DNA from: Vibrio harveyi NBRC 15634 = ATCC 14126 = KCTC 12724
GTDB lineage: Bacteria; Pseudomonadota; Gammaproteobacteria; Enterobacterales; Vibrionaceae
Assembly: GCF_001591145.1 (NCBI RefSeq)
Contig: NZ_BCUF01000035.1
Coordinates: forward strand, 1 to 63,771
DNA length: 63,771 nt
Direction: 5' to 3'
In this document: piece by piece, positions 7,921 through 14,837 of the stretch
How the letters are laid out: every line of letters begins with the position of its first letter
Position numbering within the stretch: the first letter of the stretch is position 1
The notes under the pieces: model-generated
Databases searched by the model: none
What the model was told of the DNA's origin: nothing
The model's input: only the letters and a program-made list of their open reading frames with translations
Position numbers and translations under genes: made by a program

Positions 7921-8478
7921 TTAGATTTTGCCAACTAGGTCTAGTGATGGAGCTAGTGTCTCTTCACCTTCTTTCCATTTAGCTGGGCAAACTTCGCCTG
8001 GGTGCGCTGCTACGTATTGAGCTGCTTTCACTTTGCGTAGTAGGTCTTCTGCGTCACGACCGATACCTTCAGCAGTGATTTCCATTGCTTGGATAGTACC
8101 TTCTGGGTCGATTAGGAACGTAGCGCGGTCTGCAAGACCTTGACCTTCACGCATCACACCGAAGTTGTTTGTGATGTTGCCTGTTTGGTCGCCAAGCATG
8201 TAGTACTGAATCTTACCGATTGTGTCTGAGCTGTCGTGCCATGCTTTGTGAGTGAAGTGTGTGTCAGTTGATACTGAGTAAACTTCTACGCCACGTTTTT
8301 GTAGCTCTTCGTAGTGGTCTGCTAGGTCGCCCAGTTCTGTTGGACATACAAACGTAAAGTCTGCTGGGTAGAAGAAGAATACTGCCCATTTACCTAAAAC
8401 GTCTTGTTCTGTTACTTCAACGAATTCGCCGTTTTTGTACGCTGTAGCTGCAAATGGTTTGATTTGAGTATTAATCAT
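7921..8478 (-). CDS. ahpC: Alkyl hydroperoxide reductase subunit C (2-Cys peroxiredoxin)
   Basis: A 185-residue cytoplasmic peroxiredoxin that reduces hydrogen peroxide and organic peroxides. The peroxidatic cysteine is in FTFVCPTELGDL (about residue 47) and the resolving cysteine in GEVCPAKWKEG (about 166); the C-terminal tail following it is typical of the AhpC group. The start at 8478 has AAGGAAAG ahead of it. It is the first gene of ahpC-ahpF and has a well-matched OxyR site 83 bp upstream, so peroxide induction by OxyR is expected. Confidence 0.97.
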   Translation of the reverse strand: MINTQIKPFAATAYKNGEFVEVTEQDVLGKWAVFFFYPADFTFVCPTELGDLADHYEELQKRGVEVYSVSTDTHFTHKAWHDSSDTIGKIQYYMLGDQTGNITNNFGVMREGQGLADRATFLIDPEGTIQAMEITAEGIGRDAEDLLRKVKAAQYVAAHPGEVCPAKWKEGEETLAPSLDLVGKI

Positions 8479-8560
8479 AATTTACTTTCCTTTGAATGTT
8501 TTAAGCTGAGCTGTTGTTGCTTTCGGAAAGTATATTCTCATCGGAGTGTGTTTAAGGAAA

Positions 8561-8597
8561 ATCGCTTGTAACTATCCTATTGATAGCCATTTCCTAT
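8561..8597 (-). promoter_or_regulatory. OxyR-binding site of ahpC
   Basis: The four tetrads read ATCG-N7-CTAT-N7-ATAG-N7-CTAT (8561-8597), matching the OxyR tetramer consensus ATAG-N7-CTAT-N7-ATAG-N7-CTAT at 15 of 16 bases. A minus-strand TATACT (-10) sits at 8529-8534 with a poor -35 next to the site, as expected for an activator-dependent promoter. Confidence 0.8.
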
Positions 8598-8735
8598 TTC
8601 ACTTGATAGGCATATCCGATGTAGGTGAGTTTGCTTTGATAGGTTTTATTGAAGATGAATGCAGAGCGATAATAGATAATGTTGATTGAGAAGGACGATG
8701 AGGGAGGATGGAGGTATAACGTGTGATTCCCGCTT

Positions 8736-8760
8736 AAAAAGGCGCGATAAGCCGCGCCTT
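8736..8760 (-). terminator. Terminator of the YHYH peptide gene
   Basis: Minus-strand stem AAGGCGCGG-loop-CGCGCCTT followed by TTT, 21 bp past the stop codon of the small gene. Confidence 0.75.
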
Positions 8761-8780
8761 CTCATATTATGCAAACGGAA

Positions 8781-8918
8781 TTATTTGCGGTTGTGACAGT
8801 GGTACTCACCAGTTTTACTGTTTGTATGACAGCCATTTGCATCGGTGCCTCCAGAATGGGCAAACGCCGCAGAAACCATACCGAAACTAACAAGAAGAAC
8901 GAATACTGCCTTTTTCAT
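8781..8918 (-). CDS. Small secreted YHYH-type peptide (45 residues)
   Basis: A short gene on the minus strand with GGAG seven bases before its ATG at 8918 and a terminator just after its TAA. The product has a signal peptide of about 20 residues (MKKAVFVLLVSFGMVSAAFA) and a mature part HSGGTDANGCHTNSKTGEYH followed by CHNRK. The pattern HSGGTD..GCH.....GEYHCH is that of the YHYH-domain small proteins seen in many bacteria. Two cysteines and four histidines in 25 residues suggest metal binding or a disulfide; the function is unknown. It sits between the ahpC and ohrR genes but has its own signals. Confidence 0.8.
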   Translation of the reverse strand: MKKAVFVLLVSFGMVSAAFAHSGGTDANGCHTNSKTGEYHCHNRK

Positions 8919-9052
8919 TTAATACTCCGAAATGTATGCCCAAACTTGAGCGCGCGGAGTTTTACATAAGTGCTACTGGTTGAGTATGATTTCAATCAAC
9001 CTTTAACGTCTCATCGCCCACTTATTTCGTCAGTGGGCAAGATTTCAAAGGA

Positions 9053-9511
9053 TTAGCTCAGATTGTCGAGCACTTTGCCACACAGCTTCTTCAGCATGAT
9101 CATTTCATCCAGCTCTAATGTGATTTTACACATCATGGCGTTTGGCACTGACTTGGCTTGTTCTCTGAGAGCAAGACCTTGCTCGGTGAGGTTGAGTACG
9201 CGGACGCGCTCATCGGTTTCACTGCGACCACGCTCTACATAGCGTTTTGCTTCTAAGCGTTTAAGCAGCGGTGTGAGTGTGCCTGAGTCCAAATGCAGTT
9301 GTGATCCCAGTTCTTTCACACTGGCACCGTCTTTCTCCCACAGCACCATCATCACTAAGTACTGCGAATAAGTCAGATCAAGCTCGTCCAGCAGCGGGCG
9401 GTAAGCTCGGATCACTGCATTTGCTGCGCTGTAGAGCGGGAAGCAAACTTGGTTTTCGAGTAAGAGTTTATCGTCGTCGGTCATGGTGTTGTCGGTGTAA
9501 CACTGGCTCAT
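9053..9511 (-). CDS. ohrR: Organic-hydroperoxide sensor, MarR family (OhrR)
   Basis: A 152-residue MarR-type repressor. The redox cysteine lies in ENQVCFPLYSA near residue 22, the sensing position of OhrR proteins, followed by YSQYLVMMVLWEKDG, the recognition helix region (KELGSQLHLDSGTLTPLLKRLE) and the wing (RYVERGRSETDERVRVL). Oxidation of this cysteine by organic peroxide releases OhrR from DNA. It is divergent from ohr, and the gap carries three palindromic operator-like sites. A later ATG at 9484 lacks a ribosome site, so I keep 9511. Confidence 0.93.
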   Translation of the reverse strand: MSQCYTDNTMTDDDKLLLENQVCFPLYSAANAVIRAYRPLLDELDLTYSQYLVMMVLWEKDGASVKELGSQLHLDSGTLTPLLKRLEAKRYVERGRSETDERVRVLNLTEQGLALREQAKSVPNAMMCKITLELDEMIMLKKLCGKVLDNLS

Positions 9512-9555
9512 TGGCGTTGCCTACCTGCTCATAGAAAAAGAGAGTTATAAAATAA

Positions 9556-9626
9556 ATTGTGCACAATATAGTTGCAAACGATCTTTACTTCGATCTAAGA
9601 TTGTGGGCAATTAAATTGTGCGCAAC
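9556..9626. promoter_or_regulatory. Three OhrR-type palindromes in the ohrR/ohr gap
   Basis: ATTGTGCACAAT (9556-9567, perfect), ATTGTGGGCAAT (9600-9611) and ATTGTGCGCAAC (9615-9626). The last two are 15 bp apart and lie just upstream of ohr; the first lies nearer ohrR. They fit autoregulation plus repression of ohr by OhrR. Confidence 0.7.
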
Positions 9627-9648
9627 TTAAATTAGGAAGGATACTCGC

Positions 9649-10071
9649 ATGACTACTCTATACAAAACTCAAGCTACCGCTTTGGCTGGTCGTAATGGTC
9701 AAGTAAAAACAGATGACGGTCTTCTCGATCTAGAGCTGTCATACCCGAAGGAAATGGGCGGCACAGGCGCAGCAACTAACCCAGAACAGCTGTTCGCAGC
9801 AGGCTATTCGGCATGTTTTTCTAACGCGATTCTGCACGTAGCACGTGAAGGTAAAGTAGACCTGAAAAGCGCACCCGTAACAGCGGAAGTAGGTATCGGT
9901 CCGAACGACAACGGCGGCTTCGCACTAACAGTGAGCCTAGCGGTAGAGCTAGATATGCCACAAGAACAAGCGCTAGAGCTAACGCGCATTGCGCACCAAG
10001 TTTGCCCATACTCAAACGCAGTTCGTGGCAACATTGATGTAGCAGTAACGGTAAACGGCGAAGCGATTTAA
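9649..10071 (+). CDS. ohr: Organic hydroperoxide resistance peroxidase Ohr
   Basis: A 140-residue OsmC/Ohr-family thiol peroxidase that reduces organic hydroperoxides using lipoylated proteins as reductant. Both catalytic cysteines are visible: GYSACFSNAILH (about residue 60) and HQVCPYSNAVRGN (about 124). Start supported by AGGAAGG ahead of the ATG. Divergent from ohrR and followed by a strong terminator. Confidence 0.96.
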   Translation: MTTLYKTQATALAGRNGQVKTDDGLLDLELSYPKEMGGTGAATNPEQLFAAGYSACFSNAILHVAREGKVDLKSAPVTAEVGIGPNDNGGFALTVSLAVELDMPQEQALELTRIAHQVCPYSNAVRGNIDVAVTVNGEAI

Positions 10072-10100
10072 GCGGGTCTTACCACGGCACAAAGACAAGA

Positions 10101-10127
10101 AAGCCTGCAAGTACGCAGGCTTTTTTT
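10101..10127. terminator. Terminator between ohr and the DUF218 gene
   Basis: AAGCCTGC-loop-GCAGGCTT followed by seven T on the plus strand; preceded by A-rich DNA, so it may also act on the convergent gene. Confidence 0.85.
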
Positions 10128-10149
10128 GATTGGTATGAAGCGAGAATAC

Positions 10150-11247
10150 TTAACGCGACTCTAGCGGGTAAGATCGGTAGCTCCACATGCCGTAAGTACG
10201 CAGTGCATCGCGATAAATACCAAGCAATTCGCTATCGCTGGCTTTGGCTAAGTCTTTAAGCGGTTTGTCTGGGTAACTTACGGTGTCGAAAGAGATGCCT
10301 TGTGGACCAGTTTGCCAGCTTGCGATTTCAAATAGCGTTTGACCACGGCGCACGTGGCTCGCTGAGCTGATGATGGTCGCGTGCTTGATGTTATGACGTG
10401 CTAATGCGTAGCTGCTGAATAGAGCGTTACCTACCGTGCTGGTGGCATAGTTTTCTTCAATGATGCGATCTTTGCTGATGCCTTTTTCGATCAGCCAGTC
10501 TGCCATTAATTTGCCTTCGGTTTTGTGGTTCTTTGGTACGCCGCCCGTCAATACGATCAACGCGTCTGGGTTTGCTTTTGCCATGGCTAGCGTGGTTTCC
10601 AAACGCTCAACCAAGATTTGGTGCATTGAACCATCCGGATTCAGTGCGTATCCCAGTGTGACGATCGCCCCCTTGTCATTTAGTTTGCCTTTATCGGCTT
10701 TCTCTTTTAGTGGCGTGGCAAGCACGCGGTCTACAGTGTCGAAGATGCGTTGGATGTCTGCCGCTTTACCAGCATTGAGCTTCGTGAGCGTCGCCATGTG
10801 TTTCGCTGATTCCGCTTGGTTGCCCTCAAAGCGTTGCCATACCGCTAAGTAAGCGTGCAAGTCCACATCGTCTGGTGCGACCGAAAGGGCTTGTTCGAAC
10901 AGTTCAATCGCGCGGTCTGCATTCTTGTTGTAGATCTGCGCGTTTGCCGCAGAAATCAGCAGGTCAGTACGGTATGGCTCAAGTTTGTAGGCTTCTAGTA
11001 AGCGGTCGGTAACAATCTCCATGTTGCTCGGCATTTTGGCGGTAAAACCAGCGTGCGAGATACGCGCAGGGGATTTGAATGCCTTTACCGCGTCGTTGAG
11101 CAGTTGGTCGACAACCTGACGCTTGGTGACGATCTGTGAATAGTCGGCTGAAGATTGGATAGCAGCATCGTTTGCTGCAATGGAGTATGGAGCAGCCGTT
11201 AGCGCAATCACGCTACCAAGAGCAATAGCAAGTAAGTTCTTCTTCAT
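10150..11247 (-). CDS. Periplasmic TPR plus DUF218 (YdcF/SanA-like) protein
   Basis: A 365-residue exported protein. Residues 1-25 are a signal peptide (MKKNLLAIALGSVIALTAAP...). Residues about 75-165 contain TPR-like helices (PYRTDLLISAANAQIYNKN, ALSVAPDDVDLHAYLAVWQR). Residues about 190-340 are a DUF218 domain with its hallmarks: AIVTLGYALNPDG, the sugar/nucleotide-type segment DALIVLTGGVPKNHKTEG, the ATSTVGNALFS loop, and HATIISSASHVRR. Members such as SanA, ElyC and YdcF act in envelope integrity, without a settled enzymatic reaction. The combination with TPR helices suggests protein-protein contact in the periplasm. Monocistronic. Confidence 0.85.
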   Translation of the reverse strand: MKKNLLAIALGSVIALTAAPYSIAANDAAIQSSADYSQIVTKRQVVDQLLNDAVKAFKSPARISHAGFTAKMPSNMEIVTDRLLEAYKLEPYRTDLLISAANAQIYNKNADRAIELFEQALSVAPDDVDLHAYLAVWQRFEGNQAESAKHMATLTKLNAGKAADIQRIFDTVDRVLATPLKEKADKGKLNDKGAIVTLGYALNPDGSMHQILVERLETTLAMAKANPDALIVLTGGVPKNHKTEGKLMADWLIEKGISKDRIIEENYATSTVGNALFSSYALARHNIKHATIISSASHVRRGQTLFEIASWQTGPQGISFDTVSYPDKPLKDLAKASDSELLGIYRDALRTYGMWSYRSYPLESR

Positions 11248-11449
11248 GAAATGTCCTAGAGGTGCTGTAGTACCTAGTTTTTATCGTGCCTAACGTTGTT
11301 GTAGGTCGAACGAGTTCGATGGATTTTTTCAGTCTAGGTTCGCTTCATGAATAAACTGTGAAATGAATCCCAACTCAGCCGAACGAAGGGATTCATGTGG
11401 TTAAAACGCGAAGTAGGATCACGAAAAACGTTGCCCACCGGCTGTTGTG

Positions 11450-12406
11450 TTAAACGGTTGGATTTAAAGACAATCGCGAGCTGGTTGCTCTCTTCATATG
11501 TGAACAGCACTCGACCAGCCATCCATTACGATGTGCGGCGTTGTATGCGCCTCGACAGCAGCGAAGCCAATCTTTCTTGGTCGAGAAGTAAGAGGCGCTG
11601 CCCTTACAGATTTTCAGTGTCCATTTGGCGCGAGCAGAGCGCATATGCTGGCAACACTTTTTCATCCATCCATTACGGTGTGCTGCGAAGTAAGCGCCAC
11701 TGCAGCCTTCTTGCCATGCGGTTCGAGTCTTGAATTCAGAAGCACTTTTGATGCAGGCGTCGAGTGTCCATTTCTTTTGCGTCCTCGGCGCACCCATGTG
11801 AGCGCAGCAGTGCTCCAACCAACCTCGGTTTCGTGCCGCTTGATACGCACTTTTGCACGCGCTGATCCACTCGGTCCGGGTCCGAAACGCTCGAGCGCTT
11901 TTGAGGCACGCCGCGAAGTCCCATTTCAGTTCGATGGGCTTCATGTGAGTGCAGCATTCGTCTAGCCAACCATTACGATTTGCTGCGTTATAAGCACCGC
12001 TGCAACCGCGTTGCCAATCAGAACGGGTATTGTACTTCTTGGCATTTTTCGCGCAGTTTTCAAAGGTCCATTTTTTACCTGTACGAGAGGGAAGCATGTG
12101 AGCGCAGCAATCTTCTACCCAGCCATTTTTACGAGCTGCATGGTAGGCGCTTTTGCACGCTTGGTTCCACTCAGAGCGGGTTTTATATCGAGCGGCGCTG
12201 CGTACGCATTTTTCGTAGGTCCACTTAACGCCAACGCGTTGCATGTGGGCACAGCATTGGTCTAGCCAACCGTTACGATAAGCAGCACTATAAGCCGCTT
12301 TACTCCCTTCGCTCCATGCGGTGCGGGTTTTGTATTGTGCTGCGCTTCGTTTGCACAGTTCGAGATTCCATTTCCCCCGTTTTTTGGGTAGGTCCATAAG
12401 ATTCAT
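11450..12406 (-). CDS. Protein of six tandem 49-residue repeats, unknown function
   Basis: A 318-residue protein composed almost entirely of six repeats of about 49 residues. Each reads KWxxxxCxxSAxxYxTRxxW, then xxxCxxAYxAAxRNGWLxxC and CxHM. Invariant features are the opening Lys-Trp, a Tyr/Phe-x-Thr-Arg/Lys element, the Asn/Arg-Gly-Trp turn, a Cys-Cys pair and the terminal His-Met. No signal peptide or membrane segment. I associate the KYxTRxxF...AYxAARRNGWLDExCxHM pattern with phage-encoded endonuclease-like proteins, where such repeats precede a nuclease domain; here no nuclease domain follows. GAGGTG precedes the ATG. The Cys/His spacing could hold metal or a disulfide, but that is inference. 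Confidence 0.8.
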   Translation of the reverse strand: MNLMDLPKKRGKWNLELCKRSAAQYKTRTAWSEGSKAAYSAAYRNGWLDQCCAHMQRVGVKWTYEKCVRSAARYKTRSEWNQACKSAYHAARKNGWVEDCCAHMLPSRTGKKWTFENCAKNAKKYNTRSDWQRGCSGAYNAANRNGWLDECCTHMKPIELKWDFAACLKSARAFRTRTEWISACKSAYQAARNRGWLEHCCAHMGAPRTQKKWTLDACIKSASEFKTRTAWQEGCSGAYFAAHRNGWMKKCCQHMRSARAKWTLKICKGSASYFSTKKDWLRCCRGAYNAAHRNGWLVECCSHMKRATSSRLSLNPTV

Positions 12407-12584
12407 AAGCGCACCTCTTCGAACGTATTCAGAATAAGGTTGAAAAGCCGTTTCCCTAAATGATGTCCTACCACGCTTTCTATGAAGCTTGCTCGTGGCG
12501 GTAGGTGAAAATACTGGTTGGATATATGTACGGATTTTTAAGGCTTTGAGGTCAATTTAAGAGAGAAGTATCGGTGGGAAAAAC

Positions 12585-12608
12585 AAACCCCGCAGCTAGG
12601 CGGGGTTT
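12585..12608 (-). terminator. Terminator of the chemoreceptor gene
   Basis: Minus-strand AAACCCCGCC-loop-GCGGGGTTT followed by GTTTTT, 24 bp past the stop. Confidence 0.85.
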
Positions 12609-12631
12609 GATATTGAGCTTAGAAACGAGTA

Positions 12632-14518
12632 TTACGCCAGTTTAAATGTCGCTACTTTCGAGTTGAGGTCTTCAGCTTGTGATTTCAGCTCAGAAGATTG
12701 GTTCATGGATTCTTCTGCACCAATCACCAAGTGATCGGTCACGTCTTTGATGGACGTAACATTCTGCGTGATCTCGTTGGTCACGTGCGTTTGCTCTTCT
12801 GCTGCTGTAGCGATTTGTGTCGCCATGTCGCTGATCAATGCAACCGCTGAATTGATTTCATCCAACGCTTGCGAAGCACGGTCGGCATCTTCTACCGAAC
12901 CCATCGCCAGTTCTGAACTGCGTTCCATCAAGGTTACAGCACGTTGAGTGGTGCGTTGCAGCGTTTCGATGGTGGATTTGATCTCTTCTGTTGAAGTGTG
13001 TGTACGTTGCGATAGTACGCGAACTTCATCAGCCACGACTGCAAATCCACGACCTTGTTCACCAGCGCGCGCCGCTTCGATTGCCGCGTTCAACGCAAGT
13101 AGGTTGGTTTGTTCAGCAATATCACGGATGGTCGACAGCACGGTGTTGATGTCTTGTGCGTGTTGGTTTAGTTCACTAATAACACCACTTGCTTGGTTCA
13201 CTTCAGAAGACAAGTTGTTGATCGAGTCTTTCGTGTTTACCACAAGTGAGTGACCGTTTTGTGTGCTTACTGATGAATCTTGCGCTACTTTCGCTGTTTG
13301 TTCAGCGTGAGAGGCGATCTCTTGAGTTGCAGACGCCATTTCTGTCACTGCCGTTGCCACAAGCGTGATTTCTTGTTGCTGATGGTTTAGCTCATCAACC
13401 GATTGGTTTGCACGCTTAGTGCTTAGCTCAGACTGTTGGTTTAGGTCTTCGGCTTGATGACGAATATGACCAATAAGCTGCTGAAGGCTCGCAACGAACT
13501 GGTTGAAGTTCTCTGCCAGTTCACCTACCTCATCGCGGTTTTCTACTTTGATGCGTTGAGTTAAGTCACCACTGCCGTTAGCGATTTGCGACAGTGCATG
13601 AGAGACGTTGTAAAGCGGGCGGAACAGGATGTTACACAGCAAGTTAAACAACGCCACACAGATGATCACAACGATAGCCGTCGCGATAATTTGTCCCCAA
13701 ACGGCATCGTAAAGTGGTGCAACAAGTGAGTCGCTATCCAGAACGGTTACTGTGGTTAGCTTGGTACCGTCGATGGCTTTTGCGTAAACCACAAAGTCTT
13801 TACCCTGAATAGACACAGTTCGATCCTGACCAGATCTTGCTGCTGCAACGATGTCATTGTTGCTCAAACCAAGCTTGCTCACAGGTTGATTAAGCAGTTT
13901 GCTGTCGTTGTGAGTGAAGATATTGCCTTGGTCGTTCGCAATGAACATATAGCCTTCGCCCGGTAAAATTACTTGGTTTAGGCTGTTTAGGATATCGCCG
14001 ATTTCTACGTCAGCACCTAATACTGAGGTTTGACCGTGAAGCTGTATCGCTTTACCCAAAGACACCACGTTTGCGCCTGTTGCGGCGGCAACCGTTGGGT
14101 TATCCATAAAGACTTTGGATGGATTAGCAATGGCATTGGTATACCAACCCCATTTGCGTGGGTCATCGTTACCTGGTGGTAGAACAACGCCGTTTGCGTT
14201 ATCTTGCGAACCGTCCGGGTAAGCTAAGAAGACGTTATCAAACTTGGCAGAATCGCGAACTTGTTTTAAGTGCGTCACGATTGCCGATTTTTTAGCGTCT
14301 TGTGATAGTGAAGTCAGTGCTCGTTCTTTGGATAGAATCCAGTCACTTACATATTGGTTGTAAGATGCGCTTGTGCTTTCTAAACGCTGTGCAACTTCAA
14401 CGTCAAGTCGTTGCAAAGAGTCACGGAAAGACAGCCCCTCTACCAACACTCCCCCGAGGATGATGGCAGCGCTGGCAGAGATCGCCAGCTTGTTCTTCAA
14501 AGATAAGTTCTTAAACAT
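12632..14518 (-). CDS. Methyl-accepting chemotaxis protein with Cache sensor
   Basis: A 628-residue chemoreceptor. A first membrane helix (about 10-28) precedes a periplasmic Cache-type ligand domain (about 35-275), including RKWGWYTNAIANPS and GYMFIANDQGNIFTHND. The second membrane helix (IIATAIVVIICVALFNLLC) leads into a HAMP domain (SHALSQIANGSGDLTQRI). The signalling tip is EQTNLLALNAAIEAARAGEQ, the CheA/CheW-contact region. Methylation helices flank it. The ligand is unknown; the W-Y and D positions recall amino-acid-binding Cache domains but are not sufficient to assign one. It carries no obvious C-terminal CheR tether. Confidence 0.95.
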   Translation of the reverse strand: MFKNLSLKNKLAISASAAIILGGVLVEGLSFRDSLQRLDVEVAQRLESTSASYNQYVSDWILSKERALTSLSQDAKKSAIVTHLKQVRDSAKFDNVFLAYPDGSQDNANGVVLPPGNDDPRKWGWYTNAIANPSKVFMDNPTVAAATGANVVSLGKAIQLHGQTSVLGADVEIGDILNSLNQVILPGEGYMFIANDQGNIFTHNDSKLLNQPVSKLGLSNNDIVAAARSGQDRTVSIQGKDFVVYAKAIDGTKLTTVTVLDSDSLVAPLYDAVWGQIIATAIVVIICVALFNLLCNILFRPLYNVSHALSQIANGSGDLTQRIKVENRDEVGELAENFNQFVASLQQLIGHIRHQAEDLNQQSELSTKRANQSVDELNHQQQEITLVATAVTEMASATQEIASHAEQTAKVAQDSSVSTQNGHSLVVNTKDSINNLSSEVNQASGVISELNQHAQDINTVLSTIRDIAEQTNLLALNAAIEAARAGEQGRGFAVVADEVRVLSQRTHTSTEEIKSTIETLQRTTQRAVTLMERSSELAMGSVEDADRASQALDEINSAVALISDMATQIATAAEEQTHVTNEITQNVTSIKDVTDHLVIGAEESMNQSSELKSQAEDLNSKVATFKLA

Positions 14519-14837
14519 ACAGATATGATTGGCTCTTATTATTTATAAAAATTTGTATTTCGCGCCGATATTATATTTTAGTGTTCAAAATAAATACCGA
14601 TCTGTGTCGCGTATTTGATTCATACTCATGCTAATGCACACATTTTGTTCAAATTGTTTTGCTTTTTTGCGCTAACTTGTTTATTAGCAAACCGTTATTT
14701 ACATCTTTGTAAATGATTCTTGCTTTTATAAAATGTGATCAAAGTCTTACTATAAGGGCGTATATTGCATATTAAATATCAAGCATATGACGTGATCGAT
14801 ATATTGCCTCAATTATTCATTGTTAGGGACAATAGTT
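14519..14837. other. Divergent intergenic region, no gene seen
   Basis: An A/T-rich 319-bp gap between the divergent chemoreceptor and M16 peptidase genes. It must hold both promoters. I see a half-match to a CRP site (TGTGATCAAAGTC near 14736) but nothing I would call confidently. Confidence 0.4.

Noticed and set aside
8769..8969. 66-residue plus-strand frame over the YHYH gene
   Set aside because: It is antisense to the small secreted peptide gene, which has the better start, signal peptide and terminator.
11395..12265. Several overlapping plus-strand open frames across 11.4-12.3 kb
   Set aside because: They are antisense shadows of the six-repeat protein; their apparent repeats come from the repeated coding sequence on the other strand and none has a ribosome site.
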